IMG/VR virus record: IMGVR_UViG_3300008740_000327
Span: 1-48,634 of that record
Length of the DNA: 48,634 nt
Origin: a virus
Strand: one strand, 5' to 3'
The position numbers and the translations under genes are program-made. This document shows positions 16,969 through 26,278 of the stretch, piece by piece (the first letter of the stretch is position 1; every line of letters starts with the position of its first letter). Under the pieces are notes generated by a model. That model saw only the letters and a program-made list of their open reading frames with translations, was not told where the DNA came from and did no database searches.

Positions 16969-17309
16969 TGGCACAACAAATTATAAATGTAGGTACAAGT
17001 GCAAACAAAGGTGATGGCGATCCGTTAAGAACGGCGTTTACAAAAGTAAACGACAATTTTACTGACGCATACACTAGAATAATTGCATTAGAAGGTGGCT
17101 CATTAGTTACAGACTTTAAAGGTTCTGTATTTGCTGATGACTCATCAGTTATGATTGATGCAGTTAATGGAAAAGTTGTTGGACCAGTTGAAACCACTAC
17201 ATTAAAAACAACTTCAACAGTTACGTTGTCAAATTTACCTACATCAGATGCAGGATTGGCAGTTGGACAATTATGGAACGATAGCGGAACAGTAAAGGTG
17301 AAACAGTAA
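16968..17309 (+). CDS. Short fibre protein with the shared adaptor
   Basis: This 113-residue protein begins with the same adaptor module as its neighbours (I-I-N-V-G ... G-D-G-D-P-L-R-T-A-F ... N-D-N-F-T), followed by a short beta-rich segment and the end Q-L-W-N-D-S-G-T-V-K. It overlaps the giant fibre stop by one base and ends two bases before the next gene, so it is translated in a chain. It may be a connector between fibre parts. Confidence 0.78.
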   Translation: MAQQIINVGTSANKGDGDPLRTAFTKVNDNFTDAYTRIIALEGGSLVTDFKGSVFADDSSVMIDAVNGKVVGPVETTTLKTTSTVTLSNLPTSDAGLAVGQLWNDSGTVKVKQ

Positions 17310-17310
17310 T

Positions 17311-19896
17311 ATGGCAAATAGGATACCACTAGTAGTAGATACATCGGATGGCAATAAAATAAAAGAATTGCCAATAGGCGATAATTTAGATTTAGCTAAT
17401 TCTTCATTAATTGGTGTTAATAATATAACAGCCACGAGTGTAAGTTTAGGTTCAAATATTTTTACTGGATCTTATGCGGATCTTTCAAACAAACCTACTA
17501 TACCAGCAGATATTAGTGATTTAACAGATACACAAAGTTTACTTGGACAAGGTGGCGGTGGTACAACTTATGTTAGTACTGGAGGTGGCGGTCATTGGAT
17601 GGTAGCAGGTGACGATAGTGCTACGTCTGTTATGTTACCAGACAATACATTAAAAATTGCTGGAGCAGGTAATATTACTACTGCAACTGCTGATGTAACA
17701 GGTACTACTACAGTTACTATAACAGGAACAGAATCAATTAGATTTAATAATAACCAATTTGAATTAAATGATGGTACTAACTGGGTACCACTTACAGATA
17801 CTACATATACATTTTCAGCAGGTGACGGAACTGATGCAACTGAAAAATTACTTCGATTAACAGGTTCAGGACAAGCTATTCAAGATATTACACTTAAAGA
17901 AGGAAGTAATATTGCTATAACTAGAACTTCAAATGAATTAACATTTACAGGAACTGATACAAATACAACTTATTCTGTTGGAGCGGCAACAGATGGTAGT
18001 AGTAATGTTGTTTTAAGATTAACAAATTCTAGTGCTTACACAGAAGACGTTAAATTTTCAGCAGGATCGGGTATTGGTATAACTCAACCTGACTCAGAAA
18101 CAATAACTATTTCAAATACTGCAACAATACCTAATGTGTTTAAAACTATTGCAGTATCAGGACAAACAGATGTTGAAGCAGATGCTAATTCAGATACTTT
18201 AACTTTTGTAGCAGGATCAAATGTTACTTTAACAACTGATGCAGTAGGAGATAGTATTACAATTAATTCTACTCAACCTACTCCTCAAAATTTATTTGAA
18301 CAAGTTACAGGAGATACAGGTTCTTATACAGCCACTCTTGCTACTGATGTTTTAGCTATAGAAGGTGGTACATCTATTACTACTTCAATGAGTGGTAATA
18401 CTTTAACAGTTGAATACACAGGTGGACAAGCAGGTGCACAAAATGACTTTGGTGCAGTTGCAGTTGCAGGACAAACTACTGTCGTTGCAGAATCTTTAAG
18501 CGATACATTAACTTTAGTTGCAGGTACAGGAATAACATTAACAACTGATGCTCCTACTGATACAATAACAATTACAAATAGTGGTACGTCTCCAAACTTA
18601 TGGGAAACGGTATCTGGTGACACAGGATCAACTACTGCAGACTCTACAACTGATACTTTAGGAATTGTTGGTGGAACAGATATTAGTACATCTATTGTAA
18701 ATGATCTTTTAACTATTAATTACACAGGATCAGGTTCACAAAATGTATTTCAATCAATTGTAGTAAATGGACAAAATACAATAACAGCAGATTCTACAGC
18801 TGATACTTTAACTGTAGTAGCAGGCACAGGAATAACACTAGCAACTGATTCAGCTACTGACACTTTAACTGTTACAAACTCTGCACCAAACATAGTTCAA
18901 GACGCATTTACAACAATAGTAGTTTCAGGACAAACTAGTGTAGTTGCTGATTCTAATGCTGACTCTGTAGGTTTTGGAGCTGGAGCTGGTATAGAAATAA
19001 CTACCGATGCCGGTATTGATGCAATAACTTTTACTAATACTGCTCCTAATGTTGATCAAAATATATGGGCAACTATAACAGGTGATACAGGAACTACAAC
19101 TGCAAACACTACAACAGATAGTATATCAATTGCTGGAGGTACTGGTATATCAACGGCTGTAGCAGGAGATGTTTTAACTATTACAAATGATTCACCTAAT
19201 GTAACTCAAAATTTATGGGAAAATTTTTCAGCTGATACTGGAACGACAGCGGCAAACACTACAACAGACACTTTAACAATATCAGGTGGTACTGGTGTAG
19301 GTACAACAATAGCAGGAGACACTTTAACTATTACAAACACATCTCCTAATGTAGTTCAAAATGCTTTTACAACTATTGCAGTATCAGGACAATCAAATGT
19401 AGTATCTGATTCATCAACAGACACATTAACTTTTGTTGCAGGTTCAAATATATCTATTACAACTGATTCAGGTTCAGATGAAATTACAATTACTTCAACA
19501 GCTAGTGGTGGAGGTACTCCAGGTGGTAATACAACAGAACTTCAATATAATAATGCTGGTGCTTTTGCTGGAGATAGTGATTTAACATGGGATTCAGGAA
19601 CTAATACATTATCCGCTACAAATATTATTGCTGATAGTGTAGAAACAGCTACTATTTCAGCACCTTCTTCATTAGCAGGAACATATACAATTTCATCTCC
19701 AACAACTATCACATTAGATCCAGTTAGTGAAGTTATACTAGATGCTCCAATAAAATTACTTGGAAAAACTGCGGCTCAATTAGCGACTTTCACTGCAAGT
19801 GCTGGAACAATGGTTGCTGTATCAGATAATAGTTACAAACCAGCATACTACGATGGATCAAATTGGAGATATGTAAGCGATAACGGAGCTGTCTAA
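17311..19896 (+). CDS. Repeat-rich fibre shaft protein (861 residues)
   Basis: About residues 275-730 consist of nine tandem repeats of roughly 50 residues in two alternating flavours (see the repeat entry), each of the form loop, D-T-L strand, G-T-x-I strand, D-T-I-T-I strand, as in beta-structured fibre shafts. The C-terminal part (E-L-Q-Y-N-N-A-G-A-F, then V-S-D-N-S-Y-K-P-A-Y-Y-D-G-S-N-W) is a fold seen at the tips of many phage fibre proteins. It overlaps the subtilase start by one base. It is likely a virion fibre whose length depends on repeat number. Confidence 0.82.
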   Translation: MANRIPLVVDTSDGNKIKELPIGDNLDLANSSLIGVNNITATSVSLGSNIFTGSYADLSNKPTIPADISDLTDTQSLLGQGGGGTTYVSTGGGGHWMVAGDDSATSVMLPDNTLKIAGAGNITTATADVTGTTTVTITGTESIRFNNNQFELNDGTNWVPLTDTTYTFSAGDGTDATEKLLRLTGSGQAIQDITLKEGSNIAITRTSNELTFTGTDTNTTYSVGAATDGSSNVVLRLTNSSAYTEDVKFSAGSGIGITQPDSETITISNTATIPNVFKTIAVSGQTDVEADANSDTLTFVAGSNVTLTTDAVGDSITINSTQPTPQNLFEQVTGDTGSYTATLATDVLAIEGGTSITTSMSGNTLTVEYTGGQAGAQNDFGAVAVAGQTTVVAESLSDTLTLVAGTGITLTTDAPTDTITITNSGTSPNLWETVSGDTGSTTADSTTDTLGIVGGTDISTSIVNDLLTINYTGSGSQNVFQSIVVNGQNTITADSTADTLTVVAGTGITLATDSATDTLTVTNSAPNIVQDAFTTIVVSGQTSVVADSNADSVGFGAGAGIEITTDAGIDAITFTNTAPNVDQNIWATITGDTGTTTANTTTDSISIAGGTGISTAVAGDVLTITNDSPNVTQNLWENFSADTGTTAANTTTDTLTISGGTGVGTTIAGDTLTITNTSPNVVQNAFTTIAVSGQSNVVSDSSTDTLTFVAGSNISITTDSGSDEITITSTASGGGTPGGNTTELQYNNAGAFAGDSDLTWDSGTNTLSATNIIADSVETATISAPSSLAGTYTISSPTTITLDPVSEVILDAPIKLLGKTAAQLATFTASAGTMVAVSDNSYKPAYYDGSNWRYVSDNGAV
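18133..19500 (+). repeat. Nine tandem ~50-residue coding repeats, two alternating types
   Basis: Type A units carry V-x-G-Q-x-x-V and D-T-L; type B units start N-L-W-E or N-I-W-A and carry D-T-G-x-x-x-A. The order read from the translation is A B A B A A B B A. Units are about 150 bases each and diverged in DNA, but neighbouring late units (for example A at about 18130 and A at about 19360) still share long stretches, so the array could change length by recombination. Confidence 0.8.
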
Positions 19897-21569
19897 TGCA
19901 ACCAATAGAACATAAAAGTAACAATGTTCCTTCACCGTTAACTAACGATTCTACAAAAAAAGAATATATCGTCATAAACAAAAGAAATGCCAACTGGGAA
20001 GATATTCATAATGATCTTACTAGAGATACTTCTGCAGACAGTTCAATAGATTCAAATATAGTTCCAGATAGAATTGTAACTACAGTTAAAATAAGAGCAA
20101 AAAATCCTAGACTTACACATTATAATTTAACAGATGATGAAGCTGAAAAATTATCAAAAGATCCAAGAATAAAAGACGTTGAACTAAAAGTAGATATTCC
20201 TTATAAATTTGACAAATATAGAGGTGGAAATTTTAGTAAAGATAATTCAAACACTGGTGATCAACAAAATTGGGGATTATTAAGACATTGTTCTAAAACT
20301 AATAATTTTGGAGTAAGTCAATCAGATCCAGGTGGAGATTATGATTATGTTTTAGATGGTACTGGTGTTGATGTAGTTATTATGGATTCAGGAATAGAAA
20401 AAAATCATCCTGAATTTCAAGATGAAAACGGAGTTTCTCGTGTAAAAGAAATTAACTGGTTTACTGCCGCAGGAGTAGGTGGTACGTGGCCAGGAACTCA
20501 ATATCAAGACACAGACGGACATGGTACACATACTTCAGGTACAGTTGCAGGAAAAACCTTTGGGTGGGCCAAAAATGCAGACATCTATCATTTAAAAGTT
20601 AATATAGGTGTAGGTGGTGGAGTATCTTTAAGTGATGCTAATGGAAATGGTGATAGTGCATACGATTTAGTTAGACTATGGCATAATAAGAAAAATGATC
20701 CTAATGATTCCGCATATACAGGAAGACCTACTGTTGTTAATATGAGTTTTGGAGTAACATATTACGTTGTTGTTTCTAGTAATCCTAACTATGTTTATGG
20801 TTATGGTAATGTTTATGGTTGTAAATATAGAGGAACTAGTTATGTGCAATCAACTCTTTTAGCAATGGAAAGTTATGGAATGAATCCATCCAGTGGATCT
20901 ACTATTAAAGGTTTTTCTAGTATGGCTAGTTCTACAAGAGCTGAAATGGAAGCAATGGCTGATGCAGGAATTGTTATTACCAAATCAGCAGGAAACGCCA
21001 GTAGTTATTGTGATCTACCATCAGGTCCTGATTATGATAATGAACTTCACTTTTACTATCCAGGACCAGGAACAAATGGAGTAGTAATACCCGTTTATCC
21101 TCATCGAGGACCAGTTACTGATCATAACGATTCAGCTCCTATATTTTATGTTGGATCTCTAGATGCCTCATCAGAAAATTCAACATATGATAAAACATCA
21201 TCTTATAGTTGTCGAGGCCCAGGAGTTAATGTATGGACTGCAGGTACTAATATTATGAGTGCTATGTCAAATACAAATGATGGTGGTGGTAATAGTTCAT
21301 ACAATCCAAATAATAGTTACAGACAAAGAAGATTTAATGGAACATCTATGGCGGCGCCTCAAATGGCTGGTATTGCCGCTTGTATATTACAAGCACATCC
21401 AGATTGGACACCAAAGCAAGTTTTTGATTATGTAAGAGATAATGCTACAGATACTATATATTCATCAAATAGTAGCACTGATTGGTCCAATAGTAAATCA
21501 ATTTTAGGTGCATCACAAAAAGTTGCTTATTTTCCAATGGCTGGTCGTACACCTTTCAGTTATGGTTAA
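19896..21569 (+). CDS. Subtilisin-like serine protease (S8) in the fibre cassette
   Basis: This 557-residue protein has a complete S8 catalytic set: Asp164 (I-M-D-S-G-I), His209 (D-G-H-G-T-H), oxyanion Asn367 (S-A-G-N) and Ser484 (N-G-T-S-M-A-A-P). The N-terminal ~110 residues (Y-I-V-I-N-K-R ... W-E-D-I ... I-K-D-V-E) look like an inhibitor-I9-type prodomain. No signal peptide is visible, so it acts in the host cell or on the virion. It overlaps the repeat fibre by one base and is followed by another fibre, so it is probably made late and may be virion-bound. Possible roles are processing of fibres or cutting host-surface proteins; both are inference. Internal insertions (about 290-345, 370-410) make it longer than subtilisin. 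Confidence 0.92.
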   Translation: MQPIEHKSNNVPSPLTNDSTKKEYIVINKRNANWEDIHNDLTRDTSADSSIDSNIVPDRIVTTVKIRAKNPRLTHYNLTDDEAEKLSKDPRIKDVELKVDIPYKFDKYRGGNFSKDNSNTGDQQNWGLLRHCSKTNNFGVSQSDPGGDYDYVLDGTGVDVVIMDSGIEKNHPEFQDENGVSRVKEINWFTAAGVGGTWPGTQYQDTDGHGTHTSGTVAGKTFGWAKNADIYHLKVNIGVGGGVSLSDANGNGDSAYDLVRLWHNKKNDPNDSAYTGRPTVVNMSFGVTYYVVVSSNPNYVYGYGNVYGCKYRGTSYVQSTLLAMESYGMNPSSGSTIKGFSSMASSTRAEMEAMADAGIVITKSAGNASSYCDLPSGPDYDNELHFYYPGPGTNGVVIPVYPHRGPVTDHNDSAPIFYVGSLDASSENSTYDKTSSYSCRGPGVNVWTAGTNIMSAMSNTNDGGGNSSYNPNNSYRQRRFNGTSMAAPQMAGIAACILQAHPDWTPKQVFDYVRDNATDTIYSSNSSTDWSNSKSILGASQKVAYFPMAGRTPFSYG

Positions 21570-21572
21570 CGT

Positions 21573-21580
21573 GATAAATA
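21573..21580 (+). promoter_or_regulatory. T4-type late promoter
   Basis: GATAAATA (seven of eight) is followed by TCAGTAGGAG, giving a short leader with a good ribosome site before the ATG at 21597. Confidence 0.65.
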
Positions 21581-21596
21581 TCAGTAGGAGATAAAA

Positions 21597-22280
21597 ATGG
21601 CAGTTACATCAATAAACGTAGGTACTTTAGCAAATGACGGTACAGGTGACGATTTAAGAGAAGCATTTATTAAAGTTAATAATAATTTTACTGATTTAGA
21701 TGCTAGAAACCCTGAAAAAACTACCGCATCTAATTTATTAGCCGATGATGCCACTACTAAAGGTTTATTTTCTACAGTAACAGACTTTGATTTAAAATTT
21801 AAAAGTCTTAAAGCAGGACCAAACGTTAGTTTTAGTTCTGATGCCAATCAAATTACTATAACTTCATCAGGAATTGTTAGTATTCAAGTTGTAACCGATT
21901 CAGGAAGTCTTAACCCAATAGGAAGTACTGGATTAGCTAGATTTTTAGGTACAGGATCAACACAAACATCAGGAGTTGGTACTGATGTAACAATAAATTC
22001 ACAATTAATTAGAGAAATAGCACCATCCTTAGGTGGAAACTTAGACGCGGCAGGAAATAATATTACTAATCTAGGTACTTTAACAGTTCAAAACGTAGAT
22101 GGACTTGTAAAAGGTATAGATGTTGGTAACATTGACTCTGTTGTAGGTTTTGATCTAGGTGGAATTCTTCCTACTGCTGTTAGTAACTTAATGCAATGGT
22201 TTGAAAGTTTAAAACCACTTGATATGGGTTCTACAGCTACACCACACGCAACAAACGTAGATTTAGGCAGTATAGCATAA
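21597..22280 (+). CDS. Fibre protein with the shared adaptor
   Basis: This 227-residue protein starts with the adaptor module (S-I-N-V-G ... N-D-G-T-G-D-D-L-R-E-A-F-I-K-V-N-N-N-F-T), the third copy in the window. The middle has A-P-S-L-G-G-N-L-D-A-A-G-N-N-I-T-N-L, the fibre motif also present in the giant fibre. It has its own late promoter and the ribosome site TAGGAG. A structural role in the tail is likely. Confidence 0.8.
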   Translation: MAVTSINVGTLANDGTGDDLREAFIKVNNNFTDLDARNPEKTTASNLLADDATTKGLFSTVTDFDLKFKSLKAGPNVSFSSDANQITITSSGIVSIQVVTDSGSLNPIGSTGLARFLGTGSTQTSGVGTDVTINSQLIREIAPSLGGNLDAAGNNITNLGTLTVQNVDGLVKGIDVGNIDSVVGFDLGGILPTAVSNLMQWFESLKPLDMGSTATPHATNVDLGSIA

Positions 22281-22290
22281 TTGTTCTTAC

Positions 22291-22298
22291 GATAAATA
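22291..22298 (+). promoter_or_regulatory. T4-type late promoter
   Basis: GATAAATA (seven of eight) lies 21 bases before the ATG at 22320, with an A-rich AAAAAAGGA ribosome site in the leader. Confidence 0.6.
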
Positions 22299-22319
22299 TT
22301 AAAAAAGGATAATAATCGT

Positions 22320-25300
22320 ATGTCATTATGGAGCGTCACAACCGGTCATAATTTAGGAACTTATCAAGAAAAGGTTCCAACAACTATAAACCTACCAGTA
22401 GTAGGTTCTCCTTTCACTATGCTAATTGCAGGAACTTTACCAGCAGGAACAAGATTAACTAATAATACAATTACAGGTACATTTTTTGAAGTACCAAGAA
22501 ATACAGAATATAAATTTGTTTTAAGAGCTACAACATCTTTACCTGATCCAATCATAGAAGATAGAACTTTTACAGTTAACGTACAAGGTCCAGATGCACC
22601 TGTTTGGATTACACCTGAAGGAACTTTAAAAATTGGAGCAAATGATCAACTTTTTATATTAGATAGTTCTTATATAAGTTATCAATTATCAGTTACTGAC
22701 TCTGATTTAAGTGCAGGCGACACATTAAAATATTATATTCCTAGTGATGGAGGAAATTTACCACCAGGAGTTACATTAAGTGACAGTGGAAAATTAACTG
22801 GAATAATTGATCCTATACTAGCTTTAGATATTCAGTCAGGAACAGGTTTTTATGATTCAAACAATTATGCATCTTACCCATTTGACTTTGGTAGCGTAGG
22901 AGCATATCCGTCAAGCAGTTATTATTTTGATATTCAACAAAACTACGCATTCTTTAATGAAAATAATAAAATAAGATCAGCAAGAAAACTTAATAGATAT
23001 TATGAATTTAAAGTAAATGCGACTGACGGTGATACTATTCAAAGTAGAACATTTCAAATTTTTGTAGTAGGTGATGACTTCCTTAGAGCAGATAATACTA
23101 TTATGCAAGTTGGTTCTGGAGTTTTTACTTCAGATGGAACATATCTTAGAGAGCCACAATGGTTAACACCATCAGATCTCGGTTTTAAAAGAGCAAATAA
23201 TTACGTAACTATTTTCTTAGAATTATATGACCCAAATACAGTACCAGGTACAGTATCTTATATATTAGAATCTAAAAATGATGATGGTAGTCTTAGTACA
23301 TTACCAACAGGAATGTCTATAGATGCTTTAACAGGAGAAATAACAGGTCGAGTACCTTATCAACCTGCAATTACTAAAGAATACAAATTTACAGTATCAG
23401 CAACTAGATATGATTTACAATCTTCATTAGTAGCAGTTTCAATAAATCCTTATGAAGATCAAATGCAAGGAACTGCAAATTTAAAAGTAGCAAAATTACC
23501 ATTAGGAACAGCAGATGGTATATCAGATTTAGAAGAATTAAAAAATCAAGAAATAGTTGTTAATGATAATAATTATAAAATATTAGGATATGATGATGAT
23601 AATGACAAATATGATGTATTACAACTTGATAAAAGTTTAATTGGAACAGATTTAAAAGTTTTTACAGGTGCAGTTTATCAAGCATCAACATTTAAAACAA
23701 ATCCTACATTAATTAATAGAGCGGCTAATGAAATTTTCATTTATAATAGAGCAGATAAAAATAGATACATTGGAAAAATTTTAAAATTTAGTGCAACTGA
23801 AGAATATAAAATTGAAAATGTTCAAACAGTATTAAATGAAGGAGAACCTGCAGATCAAGGAATTACAAATGCTACTGCAATAGATAAATTAGTTCTTAAT
23901 GTAAATCTTACTAGAAGTTTTGTAGATAGTGAAAATATTAGTGTTGGTGCATTTAAAGGAGCTACTACATTTAAACAATTTATTGTAACTCCTTCTCAAA
24001 GTGTTGTTACATTACCTAAAGCAACTAAAACATTTACAGTTAAAATTTTAGGAGAAGTTGATAGTACAATATCTTGGAAAACTGATACTGATTTAGGATC
24101 TATTAACGCAAGTTACACTAGTACATTTAAAATAGAAGCCACAAGTACTGTTCCTGATGCTAAAATGAAATATTTTTTAACAGATGGCACATTGCCACCA
24201 GGACTTACATTAACAATTAATGGTGAAATCATAGGTAAAGTTAATCAATATGGTGATGGAACTATTGCCGGTTTAACTTTCTTTGAAAATGGTTTAACTT
24301 TTGATGGTGAATTAACTTCAATAGATAGAAAATTTACATTTACGGTAACTGCTAGAGACAGATATGGATTTAGTGCAGTGCCTAAAACATTTTCAATATC
24401 AGTTAAAGTTCAAGGAACTACATTATACAGTAATTTGTATGTTCAACCATTACTTAATTTAACATCAAGAGATTCATTTAGAACATTTATATCAGATCCT
24501 AATATATTTGATCCGCAATACATTTATAGAGAAACTGACCCTACATTTGGTGTACAAAAGAAACTAAAAATGTTAATGTATGCAGGAATAGAACAAAAAT
24601 CAATTGCTCATTACGTTTCTGCAACTGCATCAAATCATAAAAGAAAAAAATACAAATTAGGTGATGTAAAAATTGCTGAAGCAAAATATGAAGGAACAAA
24701 TACTGTAGCATATGAAGTTGTATATGTAGATGTTGTAGATCCTCAAGATAATAAAGGAACTAAAGTAGCAAAAAGTTTCAAAATGGCAAATACTCAAAAA
24801 TTTAAAGTGAATCAAACACAAATTGAAGTTACAGATGACACTACAAAATTAAATGTAGGGGGTTCTACATATACAATATTTCTACAAAATAATTCGCAGG
24901 TCTCTACTCAAGCTATTGGAGAAGATTTACAAATTTATGCAAGAGAAGGACGACTTTTCTTAGATTTAACTGCTGGTACTCTTACAGTTACGTTAGTAGA
25001 CGGTAGTACTGTAGCAAATGTTGGATCAGTAGTTTACAATAAAGCAGATCCTTTTAGATTTAGACCTAAAGGTGGTGTTATAAAAGTAGATACCAGCATT
25101 CTAAAAACAGACTCTTCTGATGAGAATAGATTTATTGCTAATACAACAAATATGCGAGATAATATAGCAGGAATTGGAACATCAGCACCTGGATTTTTAC
25201 CTCTTTGGATGAGAACTGCTCAAACAGGTACAGTTCAGCATTTAGGCTTTGTAACTGCTATACCTTTATGTTATTGTACACCCGGATCTGGTACCACAAT

Positions 25301-25436
25301 AGCTTTGGCTATTAAAAATAGTGGTTTTGATTTCAAAACCATTGACTTTGAAATAGATAGGTATATAATAGATAGTACAACAGGAGTAGCACAAGAACAA
25401 TATGTACTCTTTCCTGATTATCAGTACAACATATAA
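22320..25436 (+). CDS. Large virion protein with Ig-like (He_PIG-type) domains
   Basis: This 1038-residue protein contains four segments of the L-P-P/A/T-G-x-x-L/I ... G-x-I-x-G type that mark He_PIG/cadherin-like Ig domains (about 40-95, 145-165, 325-375 and 625-700), each ending in an F-T-V-x-A strand. The N-terminus (M-S-L-W-S-V-T-T-G-H-N-L-G) is unique. The C-terminal third is beta-rich and ends with I-D-R-Y-I-I-D. Such domains are common in phage tail, neck and fibre proteins, where they bind surface carbohydrates. It has its own late promoter. The exact place in the virion is unknown. Confidence 0.8.
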   Translation: MSLWSVTTGHNLGTYQEKVPTTINLPVVGSPFTMLIAGTLPAGTRLTNNTITGTFFEVPRNTEYKFVLRATTSLPDPIIEDRTFTVNVQGPDAPVWITPEGTLKIGANDQLFILDSSYISYQLSVTDSDLSAGDTLKYYIPSDGGNLPPGVTLSDSGKLTGIIDPILALDIQSGTGFYDSNNYASYPFDFGSVGAYPSSSYYFDIQQNYAFFNENNKIRSARKLNRYYEFKVNATDGDTIQSRTFQIFVVGDDFLRADNTIMQVGSGVFTSDGTYLREPQWLTPSDLGFKRANNYVTIFLELYDPNTVPGTVSYILESKNDDGSLSTLPTGMSIDALTGEITGRVPYQPAITKEYKFTVSATRYDLQSSLVAVSINPYEDQMQGTANLKVAKLPLGTADGISDLEELKNQEIVVNDNNYKILGYDDDNDKYDVLQLDKSLIGTDLKVFTGAVYQASTFKTNPTLINRAANEIFIYNRADKNRYIGKILKFSATEEYKIENVQTVLNEGEPADQGITNATAIDKLVLNVNLTRSFVDSENISVGAFKGATTFKQFIVTPSQSVVTLPKATKTFTVKILGEVDSTISWKTDTDLGSINASYTSTFKIEATSTVPDAKMKYFLTDGTLPPGLTLTINGEIIGKVNQYGDGTIAGLTFFENGLTFDGELTSIDRKFTFTVTARDRYGFSAVPKTFSISVKVQGTTLYSNLYVQPLLNLTSRDSFRTFISDPNIFDPQYIYRETDPTFGVQKKLKMLMYAGIEQKSIAHYVSATASNHKRKKYKLGDVKIAEAKYEGTNTVAYEVVYVDVVDPQDNKGTKVAKSFKMANTQKFKVNQTQIEVTDDTTKLNVGGSTYTIFLQNNSQVSTQAIGEDLQIYAREGRLFLDLTAGTLTVTLVDGSTVANVGSVVYNKADPFRFRPKGGVIKVDTSILKTDSSDENRFIANTTNMRDNIAGIGTSAPGFLPLWMRTAQTGTVQHLGFVTAIPLCYCTPGSGTTIALAIKNSGFDFKTIDFEIDRYIIDSTTGVAQEQYVLFPDYQYNI

Positions 25437-25444
25437 GATAAATA
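25437..25444 (+). promoter_or_regulatory. T4-type late promoter
   Basis: GATAAATA (seven of eight) begins just after the previous stop and lies 17 bases before the ATG at 25462. Confidence 0.6.
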
Positions 25445-25461
25445 ATTGTAGGATATAAGAT

Positions 25462-26019
25462 ATGGCAAGTAATATAGACACAACTAGCATAGATGCAACG
25501 TTTCCAGTAGCTGGACAAGACAATAACAGCCAAGGATTTAGAGACAATTTCAATGTAAGTAAGAATAATTTTACTGCGGCTAAATCAGAAATTGAAACTT
25601 TGCAAACAAATACTGCAAAATTAAATGTAGAAAATAACTTTTCAGGTAACGTAATTACTGGTGCAACATTTAAAGGTAATTATACAAAACATTTTGACGG
25701 TGGAGCTATAACAAGCGGACAAAATGTTAGTTTAACTAACGGTAATTTTCAAACATTTAATATAGGTGCTGATCTTACATTAACTTTAGCAGATTGGGCC
25801 ACTCAAACAAATGTATTACAAAGTCTTGTAATATCAGTAGTAAGTGATGGTTCAACTCGTGCGTTAACTTGGGCGGCAAGTGGTGGATCTATTAAAGCGG
25901 ATGGTAATATGCCTTCGCCTTTTAATGTTACAAGTAATTCCAATATGATGGTTGTTGAATTTTGGACGTATGACCAAGGTGTCACAGTATTTGCTAGATA
26001 TCTTGGAACATTTACGTAA
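25462..26019 (+). CDS. Small fibre/virion protein
   Basis: This 185-residue protein begins with N-I-D-T-T-S-I-D ... F-P-V-A-G-Q-D-N-N-S-Q-G-F-R-D-N-F, an N-terminal module widespread in marine T4-like phage structural proteins and similar in layout to the adaptor of the other fibres (a G-x-R-D-x-F followed by N-N-F-T). The rest is beta-rich and ends F-A-R-Y-L-G-T-F. It overlaps the next gene by one base. It is probably the last member of the fibre block. Confidence 0.78.
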   Translation: MASNIDTTSIDATFPVAGQDNNSQGFRDNFNVSKNNFTAAKSEIETLQTNTAKLNVENNFSGNVITGATFKGNYTKHFDGGAITSGQNVSLTNGNFQTFNIGADLTLTLADWATQTNVLQSLVISVVSDGSTRALTWAASGGSIKADGNMPSPFNVTSNSNMMVVEFWTYDQGVTVFARYLGTFT

Positions 26020-26267
26020 TGCCACAAATAAACAATTTACATCCGTTAAACGACGACCTTTCACAATTTTCTACAGCACAATTAGAACAAAAATTAATGG
26101 AACTTAGAAGTAAGTTTTTCAAAGCAAGAAATCCCCACCTAAGAAATCAACTTAATTTCTTTATAACAGATTATCAAGAAGAATTAAGAGCAAGATTAGC
26201 CAAAGAAGCTAATAAATTGGCTAAAGACCAAGGAAAAGATCTTGACAATCTTATCAATGTAGATTAA
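26019..26267 (+). CDS. Small helical protein, function unknown
   Basis: This 82-residue protein is almost entirely helical and charged (F-S-T-A-Q-L-E-Q-K-L-M-E-L-R-S-K-F-F, then a Glu/Arg/Lys-rich helix), likely coiled coil. It starts on the last base of the previous stop, so it is coexpressed with a virion protein. Similar short helical proteins occur in marine T4-like phages without known function. Confidence 0.7.
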   Translation: MPQINNLHPLNDDLSQFSTAQLEQKLMELRSKFFKARNPHLRNQLNFFITDYQEELRARLAKEANKLAKDQGKDLDNLINVD

Positions 26268-26278
26268 AATAATAATAA

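Noticed and set aside
16880-17374. Reverse-strand open frame of 164 codons
   Set aside because: It is the antisense shadow of the giant fibre end and the 113-residue fibre, both strongly supported; it has no ribosome site and an improbable composition.
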